DNA from: Methanosuratincolales archaeon
GTDB taxonomy: Archaea > Thermoproteota > Methanomethylicia > Methanomethylicales > Methanomethylicaceae
Reading direction: 5' to 3'
NCBI GenBank assembly: GCA_937930465.1
Contig: CALGKV010000141.1
Coordinates: 1-5,245 of the forward strand
Length of the DNA: 5,245 bases
In this document: one piece after another, positions 1 to 4,875 of the stretch
Layout of the letters: every line of letters begins with the position of its first letter
Position numbering within the stretch: position 1 is the first letter of the stretch
Notes under the pieces: generated by a model
The model's database searches: none
What the model was told of the DNA's origin: nothing
The model's input: only the letters and a program-made list of their open reading frames with translations
Position numbers and translations under genes: made by a program

Positions 1-29
1 CAATGTCACTATGGATAACCCAAGTAGGA

Positions 30-58
30 GACCCTCTTCGACTAGGGGTGACCCTCTT
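30..58. repeat. 9-bp direct repeat GACCCTCTT, two copies
   Basis: GACCCTCTT occurs at 30-38 and again at 50-58, so the copies are 20 bases (about two helical turns) apart. The interval also holds AGGGGT (44-49), which partly complements the first copy. The spacing would suit a dimeric DNA-binding protein, but nothing ties these copies to a gene inside the window. They lie beyond the end of the minus-strand operon and may belong to a gene to the left. Chance is possible for a repeat this short. Confidence 0.3.
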
Positions 59-60
59 TT

Positions 61-86
61 GGAAAAATGCCTTAGCATAATTTTCC
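61..86 (-). terminator. Hairpin downstream of the minus-strand operon, possible terminator
   Basis: GGAAAA (61-66) and ATGC (67-70) pair with GCAT (75-78) and TTTTCC (81-86), with loop CTTA and a two-base AA bulge. Read on the minus strand, the second arm ends in a run of T followed by CC, about 20-45 bases past the stop codon of the last operon gene. Archaeal termination depends mainly on T-rich tracts, so the hairpin itself may be incidental. A weaker stem (CCCCA/TGGGG) lies nearer the stop at 87-102. Confidence 0.4.
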
Positions 87-106
87 CCCCCAAAGATCTG
101 GGGTCT

Positions 107-898
107 TTAAAAAGCAATGCCCACGACTGCCACCAGAGCGATGTAGGTCATCAGGTAGGCGATTGAGGCGCGAAGAGCAGATCCTAACCCGCCCACAAAG
201 GGCAGGGCTTTTGTGGGCAGGTAAGACGACAGGAGTGCTAGAGAATAGAAGACGGAGAATGCAGGGAAATCAAAACGGATCAGGGACTCGCTGACGATTG
301 CGCCAAACCGCTGTCCGGAGAAGAAGGAGCCCAGCACCGGGGAGGCAAAAGCAGTAACTGAAAGCGAGGCGGAAGATATTATCGAGAGCATTTTGAACCG
401 CATCGAAACCCCTTTAAGCCGCGTTTCCAGGTCTTGCCTCACCTTCCTTCGCTCTTCCCTCAATTTTACGAGAGACCTGAGCTTCTCCGCTGTCAAGGTT
501 CTGTCGAATCCCAGCAGGGCCGCAGTTGCCTCGAAGATGTGGCTTTCTGCGGGCATATGCCTGGAGAAGCAGCGAATCACGAAGGAGGCGCCATCACCAT
601 CTCTGAGCTTCAGCAAAGGCCTCAAAATCCTTTCATCGGGAGAAGAGGCGCTGTACGCACTGACGAGGGCCTCCCCAGGAGAGGTTGACCCCAAGAGCCT
701 TGAGAATGCAAGCAGGAAAGGGGATGTGAAATCAGAATCGTCACATTTGGAGATGCCGCGCATACGCATTAACCTGTCGAGTGTCAAGAGCAGGGTCGGC
801 AGAACCAGCATCCACAAAATGCCCATGGAGGATGCGAGGGGTGCACTGATGAGGATTGAAGCAAGGATCGCCAGAGGGTTAGGAAACGCCCGATTCAT
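107..898 (-). CDS. TadC/GspF-like pilus assembly membrane protein (second of a pair)
   Basis: Predicted platform protein of a type IV pilus-like or Tad-like machine, sitting in the cytoplasmic membrane and acting with the ATPase encoded upstream. It has 263 residues. Two hydrophobic segments lie near the N-terminus (about 8-25 and 26-42). A long, charged, helical cytoplasmic region follows (about 43-168, with a highly basic/acidic helix at 138-168). Three more hydrophobic segments are at about 170-190, 211-227 and 243-262. This membrane-loop-membrane plan fits the T2SF fold of TadB, TadC and FlaJ, although sequence similarity is weak by eye. The ATG overlaps the stop of the upstream gene as ATGA, and GAGGCGATCC just before it is a near-perfect Shine-Dalgarno, so the start is well supported. 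Archaeal FlaJ-type proteins usually carry two such domains in one chain of about 550 residues. Here they are separate genes. The family call rests on architecture and gene order. Confidence 0.72.
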   Translation of the reverse strand: MNRAFPNPLAILASILISAPLASSMGILWMLVLPTLLLTLDRLMRMRGISKCDDSDFTSPFLLAFSRLLGSTSPGEALVSAYSASSPDERILRPLLKLRDGDGASFVIRCFSRHMPAESHIFEATAALLGFDRTLTAEKLRSLVKLREERRKVRQDLETRLKGVSMRFKMLSIISSASLSVTAFASPVLGSFFSGQRFGAIVSESLIRFDFPAFSVFYSLALLSSYLPTKALPFVGGLGSALRASIAYLMTYIALVAVVGIAF

Positions 899-1689
899 GA
901 AAGGATCGCCTCAAGCCCCTTGAACCAGCAGAATATCAATGTTATTGCAAAGGAGAATGCAAGAATCAGGAAGGTGGACAAGGGGGTGGATACGAGACCC
1001 CAGACGGACATGATCATTGACAGTCCTACCGGCAGTATAGTGGAGATGGCGACTAACAATGAGAGCATGTCCTCTGCCTTGAGAATCCTGCTTTGTAACT
1101 CAGAATACCAATTTGAAACGACATGTGAGAGGTCACCCTCCCTGCCATTGACCGCAGATTTGACCCATTCTGAACAGATGCCCCTGTCGCTGAATGACCT
1201 GAGTAATGCCTTCTCTGGAAGGGTGCCGTCCCTCATTGACATAATAGCCTTTCCGAAGCGGCCGGAGGTTCTTCCTGGCACTTCTGAAGCCCTACTCGCA
1301 GCAAGAGCAAAATTCCCAGTAGCGAGAAGGACGGTAGCAAAGATCTCGAAGGAGTGCATGGCATCAAAGAGATCCCTTGCCTCTGACCCTGCACTAACGA
1401 CCCTCGGAAGGATAACGAGGAAAGCCAGCACCGCTACAGGAATGGCAAAAGCCAAGAGAGACAGGATCCTAGAAGACACGGTCACCAACAGAGCAGCCAA
1501 AGTCGAGACGACTAAGAGGTTGAGCCCTGCAGTGAGAATGCCCCTGCCAGCCAAATCGCGCACTTCCATCGTATCGTAGCCCAGTATGCTTGAAAGGCGC
1601 ACCAGTGCACTGGTCGGCAGTACGGATCGCCTGGAGATTTTTTTGAGCAGTGCACATCGGGTATGGGCACTATCCTTTTTCAAGAACAA
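895..1689 (-). CDS. TadB/GspF-like pilus assembly membrane protein (first of a pair)
   Basis: Predicted inner platform subunit that would contact the ATPase and, with the next gene product, form the membrane base for pilin assembly. It has 264 residues. A basic N-terminus is followed by two hydrophobic segments (about 51-71 and 74-95), a cytoplasmic helical domain (about 100-205) and two more hydrophobic segments (about 207-229 and 237-257). The cytoplasmic domain resembles a T2SF domain in layout: helix, short loop with a repeated Gly/Arg stretch, then helices before the third membrane segment. The start is taken as TTG at 1689, behind GTGATC, which matches part of the Shine-Dalgarno; a second TTG lies two codons on. 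An ATG at 1569 (residue 41) is possible but has no ribosome site. The gene lies 6 bases after the ATPase stop, in the same frame, and overlaps the following gene by 4 bases. Confidence 0.72.
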   Translation of the reverse strand: MFLKKDSAHTRCALLKKISRRSVLPTSALVRLSSILGYDTMEVRDLAGRGILTAGLNLLVVSTLAALLVTVSSRILSLLAFAIPVAVLAFLVILPRVVSAGSEARDLFDAMHSFEIFATVLLATGNFALAASRASEVPGRTSGRFGKAIMSMRDGTLPEKALLRSFSDRGICSEWVKSAVNGREGDLSHVVSNWYSELQSRILKAEDMLSLLVAISTILPVGLSMIMSVWGLVSTPLSTFLILAFSFAITLIFCWFKGLEAILS

Positions 1690-1692
1690 TTT

Positions 1693-1705
1693 CGATCACA
1701 TCCCC
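1693..1705 (-). promoter_or_regulatory. Ribosome binding site for the TadB-like gene
   Basis: On the minus strand GGGGATGTGATCG precedes the TTG start at 1689. Its GTGATC matches the right half of the archaeal Shine-Dalgarno GGAGGTGATC. The ATPase stop TGA (1698-1696) lies inside this motif, so termination and re-initiation are closely coupled. The site supports the TTG start over the ATG 120 bases downstream. Confidence 0.45.
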
Positions 1706-3408
1706 TGTGCTGGTATCGACATCTCCAGGTACGCAGGGGTGGGTTCGAGCTGTCCAGAAGCGGCATCCCAGAGGAAGAGATCCCTGAGAGGAGGGACGTC
1801 AACAGGCACCTCGTCACGTATGACCTCAGATATCCTAACGACCTTTCTTGCGAAGTTACCGCCGGTGTCGAACCTTCTCATCTGCACCAAGATCCCCAAA
1901 TCAGAGAGGCATATCACAGGAATGTGGTGTTGGTAGACGAACCTCCTTAGCAGCCCTTCACCGGATGGGGCATGAACAGTGTGTATGCAGCGTATGCCCG
2001 ATGCCAGGAGTTGGAATAAGGCACGGCTGTCAGACTCGGAGAGGACCTCCCCGAAGAAGACATAGTCAGGGGATTTGTGTAGCAGGCTATCCAAGACCTT
2101 TTTTCGCCTTTCGGCAGACCCTTCGGATCCTGTCGCCGCGAGCAGCCTGACTTGGTGCTTCCCGAATTGGCGCTGTGTGACGTTCTCTGCGACATCTGAT
2201 TCTACAGAGTATTTTCTCCAATGAGGCGGGGTTTCAAGGTCAAGCGCTATTGCAAGGGTTGTCTTGCCTGATCCGCTCTCCCCATAGATGCTGAAGCTGC
2301 TCCCAGCCCTCAGCTTCTTCAGCAAGTATGAGACGGCCTCGACCGGGATTGTCTTGTTCCTGATGAGCATCCCGAAATCTGTCGGGTTCCTGAAGAACTT
2401 CCGGACGTCAATCGAAGTGCCCTCAAAAGAGAGGGGGGGCGTGTCGATAGAGACCCTGGCTTGGAATTCTTTGGTCTTTATCGAAGCCTTAACTGAGGGG
2501 TTCAGGTAATCATATGCTCTCCCTGAGCCAGAGGCAGAAAACGCCAGCAGTCGCTCTATCACTCGCGTGCCGACCCAAACCGATGATTCGCACCTTCCGA
2601 GCTCCCTGTGGTCGATGTAGGCGAATGTCCCAGGGGAATCAGCATAGAATTCTCCGATATTGTCATCAATGAGGAGCGGGAGGAGGTCGGCCAAGCCGAC
2701 GGACGAATAGAGCGCAAAGTTCTCGGCGGCTGCGCTTAGCTTTGAAAGTTCCCTGAGTATTGCGCGCCGCTCCTCAATCACTCGCCCTAGCTCTATTGAA
2801 AAAGGGGGTTTGAGGTGCCTGTGTTCATTCTTCCTGATCCTCCTCACAAGCCTGAAGGACTTGATCCTTTCTTCAACCGTGAGAAGGTCAAGTACGGGCA
2901 CGTACACCAAACTCCCAGATCGCTTCATGATATAAACGGAGTACGGCGGGATCGAATACTCCGGCGACCCCAAAGGGACTATATTAGGTGGGAAAACCTG
3001 CGGGCGGAGGGAAAACGAGAGCTCTCCTCTTGAGAATAAAAGGGACTTCAATCCAGCTAGTTCCTTGCAAGCCCCGCAAAACCTGCACTTGATCCCTTTT
3101 TTGCGGTTCCGAATCCCTCTCCGGATTTTCGAAAGGAGCTCAGGCCATCCACTGTCTCGATAGGAGCAGACCTCCTTTGCAAAAGCGCAGTCCTTTGTCC
3201 TCCTAGAGAGGAGATCAATGGACATACAGAGGTCTTGGCACACTTTTCGAAGCATCTGAAACTGCGCCCAGGAGAGTAGAAAGCCTTTTTTCCCTGAAAA
3301 AAGACATAGCGTGCACGGACTAGTAAGATCCCCTGAGATCTGCTCGAACTCGGAGAGCGACATCCAAGGACTGATGTTATGGTAGATCTTAAGGGAACCG
3401 CTTTTCAA
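1696..3408 (-). CDS. GspE/VirB11-superfamily (TadA-like) pilus assembly ATPase with Cys-rich N-terminus
   Basis: Predicted hexameric cytoplasmic ATPase that drives pilin assembly or secretion. It has 570 residues. Residues 1-125 are rich in cysteine (C32, C35, C57, C61, C74, C81, C108, C111, C114), ending in CRFCGAC. The N2 domain spans roughly 225-345 and keeps family landmarks: LLIDDNIGEF (about 245-254), the IDHREL strand and a DVRKF segment (334-338) before the core. The Walker A is GESGSGKTT (376-384). The Asp-box position reads VESDVAEN (402-409). The Walker B region is PDYVFFGEV with the catalytic Glu at 454, and the His box is HTVHAPS (476-482). The Arg that normally follows GEV is absent (GEVLSES). 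The start is a TTG at 3408, overlapping the upstream gene by 20 bases, with GAAGGT about 8 bases before it. An ATG at 3363 (residue 16) has no such site. The superfamily is certain. The exact branch (pilus, Tad or archaellum-like) is not, though the neighbours favour a pilus. Confidence 0.9.
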   Translation of the reverse strand: MKSGSLKIYHNISPWMSLSEFEQISGDLTSPCTLCLFSGKKGFLLSWAQFQMLRKVCQDLCMSIDLLSRRTKDCAFAKEVCSYRDSGWPELLSKIRRGIRNRKKGIKCRFCGACKELAGLKSLLFSRGELSFSLRPQVFPPNIVPLGSPEYSIPPYSVYIMKRSGSLVYVPVLDLLTVEERIKSFRLVRRIRKNEHRHLKPPFSIELGRVIEERRAILRELSKLSAAAENFALYSSVGLADLLPLLIDDNIGEFYADSPGTFAYIDHRELGRCESSVWVGTRVIERLLAFSASGSGRAYDYLNPSVKASIKTKEFQARVSIDTPPLSFEGTSIDVRKFFRNPTDFGMLIRNKTIPVEAVSYLLKKLRAGSSFSIYGESGSGKTTLAIALDLETPPHWRKYSVESDVAENVTQRQFGKHQVRLLAATGSEGSAERRKKVLDSLLHKSPDYVFFGEVLSESDSRALFQLLASGIRCIHTVHAPSGEGLLRRFVYQHHIPVICLSDLGILVQMRRFDTGGNFARKVVRISEVIRDEVPVDVPPLRDLFLWDAASGQLEPTPAYLEMSIPAQGM

Positions 3409-3532
3409 TCTCGTCTACCTTCTTGAAGACTAAGCATATCGAGTACTCTAGGATGGCGATCCGCTCTTCAAGCATGGAGAGCGAATCTGCGCCCCTGCTT
3501 TTTTGAAGACGGTCTGTCTCCTGACAGTTCAT
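3389..3532 (-). CDS. Small helical protein at the head of the pilus operon, function unknown
   Basis: I do not recognise this 47-residue protein. Its C-terminal two thirds (about residues 15-45, from DSLSMLEERI through KKVDEIEKRF) are predicted to form a single amphipathic helix with regularly spaced Leu, Ile and Val and many Glu and Lys, so it may dimerise or bind a partner by a coiled coil. It has no signal peptide or membrane segment and one early Cys. The start is set by GGAGGTC (3548-3542), which is followed after 9 bases by ATG (3532) and after 6 by an in-frame GTG (3535); either could be used. A TTG further up (3574) would place the promoter-like AATATAAG and the ribosome site inside the gene, so I rejected it. 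The stop lies 20 bases inside the ATPase gene, which suggests translational coupling and a role with that ATPase (inference). Confidence 0.6.
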   Translation of the reverse strand: MNCQETDRLQKSRGADSLSMLEERIAILEYSICLVFKKVDEIEKRFP

Positions 3533-3541
3533 CACAAGACT

Positions 3542-3548
3542 GACCTCC
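3542..3548 (-). promoter_or_regulatory. Shine-Dalgarno of the small first gene of the minus operon
   Basis: GGAGGTC on the minus strand is a strong match to the archaeal Shine-Dalgarno. It lies 6 bases from GTG 3535 and 9 bases from ATG 3532, and decides the start of the 47-48 residue gene. Because it must be inside the transcript, the start of transcription is probably upstream of 3548, which favours the distal TATA-like box at 3600-3608 for this operon. Confidence 0.65.
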
Positions 3549-3562
3549 AAGATATGCCAGCA

Positions 3563-3608
3563 CTTATATTGCAAACCCCCCTTGGGGGTCTGGGCGGGCT
3601 TTTATAAC
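3563..3608. promoter_or_regulatory. Divergent promoter region with two TATA-like boxes and a central palindrome
   Basis: Two AT-rich boxes stand out of GC-rich surroundings: CTTATATT (3563-3570; AATATAAG on the minus strand) and TTTATAAC (3601-3608; GTTATAAA on the minus strand). Each is nearly symmetric and could act either way. Archaeal transcription usually starts about 25 bases past the box. Rightward from 3601-3608 that gives about 3628-3632, right at the ATG of the first plus-strand gene (3631), which would mean a nearly leaderless message. Leftward from the same box gives about 3578, leaving a leader that contains the Shine-Dalgarno of the small minus gene. The proximal box alone would start leftward transcription inside or past that site. 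Confidence 0.5.
3575..3589. promoter_or_regulatory. Palindrome ACCCCC-CTT-GGGGGT between the divergent promoters, possible operator
   Basis: ACCCCC (3575-3580) and GGGGGT (3584-3589) are perfect inverted copies separated by CTT. The element lies between the two TATA-like boxes, in a position where a bound repressor or activator would affect both operons. It could instead form an RNA hairpin near the 5' end of either transcript. No regulator gene is visible other than the TFB at the right edge. Confidence 0.4.
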
Positions 3609-3630
3609 TCCCCTAATTGTGGGTGAGGCC

Positions 3631-3849
3631 ATGCCCTCACGGATGATAGTCTTTGGGGCAGCGTTGCTATTCTGGATCCTGATCTCCACGTCGATAGGCG
3701 AGGGCAGTCTTCGTCTCTTCTCCAAGCTTCTTGAGGCTGCGACAGTAGATCACAGGGGGATTTTCCTGGCGGCTGTGGAAAAACTGAATGGCACAGGCAG
3801 GTTCGAAGTAGATTTCAATGGTATAATCGGGGTCGTTGAAGATGGATGA
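3631..3849 (+). CDS. Small membrane-anchored protein, first of the pilin-like cluster
   Basis: I do not recognise this 72-residue protein. A basic start (MPSR) is followed by one hydrophobic stretch (about residues 5-22), then a soluble tail that begins with an amphipathic segment and ends in a short beta-prone stretch (FEVDFNGIIGVVEDG). There is no clear class III signal (no basic residue-Gly before the hydrophobic part), so it may be a signal-anchored minor subunit or assembly helper rather than a processed pilin. ATG 3631 is preferred: GGTGA lies 4 bases before it, and the TATA-like box at 3601-3608 would start transcription almost at this codon. GTG 3619 and ATG 3643 are alternatives. The stop overlaps the next gene by 8 bases, which points to coupled translation. 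Confidence 0.6.
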   Translation: MPSRMIVFGAALLFWILISTSIGEGSLRLFSKLLEAATVDHRGIFLAAVEKLNGTGRFEVDFNGIIGVVEDG

Positions 3850-4045
3850 AGAGGCGCTTGAGCTGCTCCTTATAATACCAATCATAATTACTGTTGTGGC
3901 AATAAATGCAACTGCACTAGAGATTCTCGGCATTGAAATAGACGCGCTTGAGAATGCCAATGAGACGATTTGGATGTCTCCTTTCGAATACGCTCTTGAC
4001 AACTCATCAGGAAATGTTTACCCGGAGGTTTTCGATGGTGGCTAG
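3842..4045 (+). CDS. Small hydrophobic pilin-like protein, second of the cluster
   Basis: Unrecognised 67-residue protein. A short acidic N-terminus (MDEEALE) leads directly into a hydrophobic helix (about residues 8-27), followed by an acidic exported-looking tail with two NxT/S sites (NET and NSS). A Glu just before or inside the hydrophobic core, as here, is typical of pilin-like N-terminal helices, but I see no basic-Gly cleavage site, so processing by a prepilin peptidase is doubtful. ATG 3842 is chosen over the TTG two codons earlier (3836). It overlaps the upstream stop as ATGGATGA, with only a weak GGGTCG upstream, so coupling is likely. The stop overlaps the following gene by 11 bases. 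Confidence 0.6.
   Translation: MDEEALELLLIIPIIITVVAINATALEILGIEIDALENANETIWMSPFEYALDNSSGNVYPEVFDGG
4024..4029 (+). promoter_or_regulatory. Shine-Dalgarno of the prepilin-like gene
   Basis: GGAGGT lies 5 bases before ATG 4035, an ideal match and spacing. It fixes the start of the third small gene at 4035 and rules out the much longer in-frame extension that begins at 3948. Confidence 0.75.
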
Positions 4046-4364
4046 GGGGCAAGCATCTGTAATCGATGCATTGGGAGCCCTTCTGGTGTCCATTGCAATA
4101 CTATCAGCAGCAATAATCGATCGTTCAGAATTTAATGCCGAGATAGATGAGATCGCTGAGAAGGAGTACCTAAGGCGAGAATTCTACATATTGGCTACAT
4201 CGGGAAACATGACCCGTTTGCTTCATCTTTGCGCTAACCAAGGCAGCTTGGATCTTGGAGGCATCAGATTGAGCTTGCAAGAACCAGACCTAGGACCATA
4301 CGTGACTGTCTTATCGATCAGGGAAGGGGGCATGATGCGATTCTACATAACAAGAAAGGAGTAA
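4035..4364 (+). CDS. Type IV prepilin-like protein with class III signal peptide
   Basis: Predicted pilin or pseudopilin of 109 residues. The N-terminus reads MVARG then QASVID, followed by a hydrophobic helix to about residue 28. Arg4-Gly5 before Gln6-Ala7 fits the cleavage site cut by archaeal prepilin peptidases (PibD/EppA type). The hydrophobic helix would then pack in the fibre core. After it comes a charged helix (about 29-52, DRSEFNAEIDEIAEKEYLRR) and a small C-terminal domain with beta-prone stretches ending MMRFYITRKE. The domain is short for a major pilin, so a minor subunit is likely. The start is fixed by GGAGGT five bases upstream. The gene overlaps the previous one by 11 bases. 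Its last part overlaps the upstream, pilin-signal-like extension of the next reading frame. Confidence 0.75.
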   Translation: MVARGQASVIDALGALLVSIAILSAAIIDRSEFNAEIDEIAEKEYLRREFYILATSGNMTRLLHLCANQGSLDLGGIRLSLQEPDLGPYVTVLSIREGGMMRFYITRKE

Positions 4365-4384
4365 TCCTCACCGCGAGCGAGTCA

Positions 4385-4828
4385 ATGGTATTGCTCCTCG
4401 TCCTGATCTCTGCGCTGAACATAGAGGCGCAGCGCATGGAAATTGATAAAGAGGCGAGGGCATTCGATCTACTCAAAAGCTTCGAGTTCACATCATACAA
4501 CCTGCTCTTCGACCTCTGCAGTTATCTAAAAACACACGAGAACTTCATCTCCCTGGAGGAAGCTAGTCAAGGCATTCCCCAGCTGATAGAGCGGTGGTGC
4601 TCTCAAATCAATAATGGCTCGAAAACCAAGGAAGTCTACAGTCCGACGGTGCGTGTCGAATCTGTCTTGGTTGAGGAATACTCGGGACAACCGGTGGACA
4701 GTTACCAGATGCGCTTTGCTGGTGAAAAGGGTGACGAGGCTTGGCTAGTGTCCGGGAAACTGTATATCGAGTTTTGGAATAAGGGAATTCTTTTCAGGGC
4801 GGACTTTACGATCAGACTAGCCGTCTGA
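4385..4828 (+). CDS. Pilin-like protein, fourth of the cluster; true start uncertain
   Basis: From ATG 4385 the product has 147 residues: a short hydrophobic N-terminus (2-12), an acidic/basic helix (about 13-50), then a mostly beta-prone domain with two Cys (45 and 72) ending in FRADFTIRLAV. That is the layout of an archaeal pilin or pseudopilin. The hydrophobic part is too short for a membrane helix, and no good Shine-Dalgarno precedes this ATG. In the same frame, directly upstream (4340-4384), the codons read ILHNKKG then VILTASES. This adds a basic-Gly cleavage site and completes a normal-length pilin helix, very like the preceding gene. The frame is open back to a TAA at 4235 but has no ATG, GTG or TTG there. 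An ATT at 4340 behind AAGGGGG, a frameshift from the previous gene, or a sequence error could explain it. Confidence 0.7.
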   Translation: MVLLLVLISALNIEAQRMEIDKEARAFDLLKSFEFTSYNLLFDLCSYLKTHENFISLEEASQGIPQLIERWCSQINNGSKTKEVYSPTVRVESVLVEEYSGQPVDSYQMRFAGEKGDEAWLVSGKLYIEFWNKGILFRADFTIRLAV

Positions 4829-4830
4829 TC
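4810..4830 (+). terminator. Perfect 8-bp hairpin over the stop of the last pilin-like gene
   Basis: GATCAGAC (4810-4817) pairs perfectly with GTCTGATC (4823-4830) around the loop TAGCC. The stop codon TGA (4826-4828) lies in the second arm. No T-run follows on the plus strand, so if it acts in termination or RNA 3'-end protection it is not by the usual archaeal oligo-T signal. It lies at the end of the plus-strand operon, opposite a convergent gene. Confidence 0.45.
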
Positions 4831-4849
4831 CTCAGAGCTGGAGTTTGCT

Positions 4850-4856
4850 AAAAAAA
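4850..4856 (-). terminator. Oligo-T terminator of the TFB gene
   Basis: Seven A residues on the plus strand read as T7 on the minus strand, preceded by pyrimidine-rich CCTCC and lying about 20 bases after the TFB stop codon. A T-tract of this length in this position is a typical archaeal terminator. Confidence 0.6.
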
Positions 4857-4875
4857 GGAGGGTGAGGAAGGAAGG

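Noticed and set aside
1..80. A plus-strand frame open from the left edge, ending at TAA 78-80 (MSLWITQVGDPLRLGV...)
   Set aside because: Only 25 codons are visible, there is no ribosome site and no recognisable motif. It could be the end of a gene to the left, but the sequence here cannot show it.
30..102. Possible CRISPR or tandem array from the GACCCTCTT copies and C/G-rich stems
   Set aside because: There are only two short copies, with no spacer pattern and no cas genes.
393..923. Long plus-strand open frame of 176 codons
   Set aside because: It is antisense to the TadC-like gene, has Ser/Arg-rich low-complexity composition and no ribosome site. The minus-strand gene explains this stretch.
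920..1579. Plus-strand open frame of 219 codons
   Set aside because: It is antisense to the TadB-like gene, which has membrane segments, operon overlap and ribosome sites. The plus-strand product has no recognisable domain.
3533..3574. TTG start at 3574 giving a 61-residue version of the first minus-operon gene
   Set aside because: This would translate the TATA-like AATATAAG and the GGAGGTC ribosome site. The start just after GGAGGTC is far better supported.
3667..4002. Minus-strand open frame of 111 codons
   Set aside because: It is antisense to two overlapping small plus-strand genes, Ser/Ile-rich, and has no ribosome site.
3948..4034. N-terminal extension of the prepilin-like gene to ATG 3948
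   Set aside because: It would bury the GGAGGT site and the class III signal. ATG 4035 gives a signal peptide of normal length.
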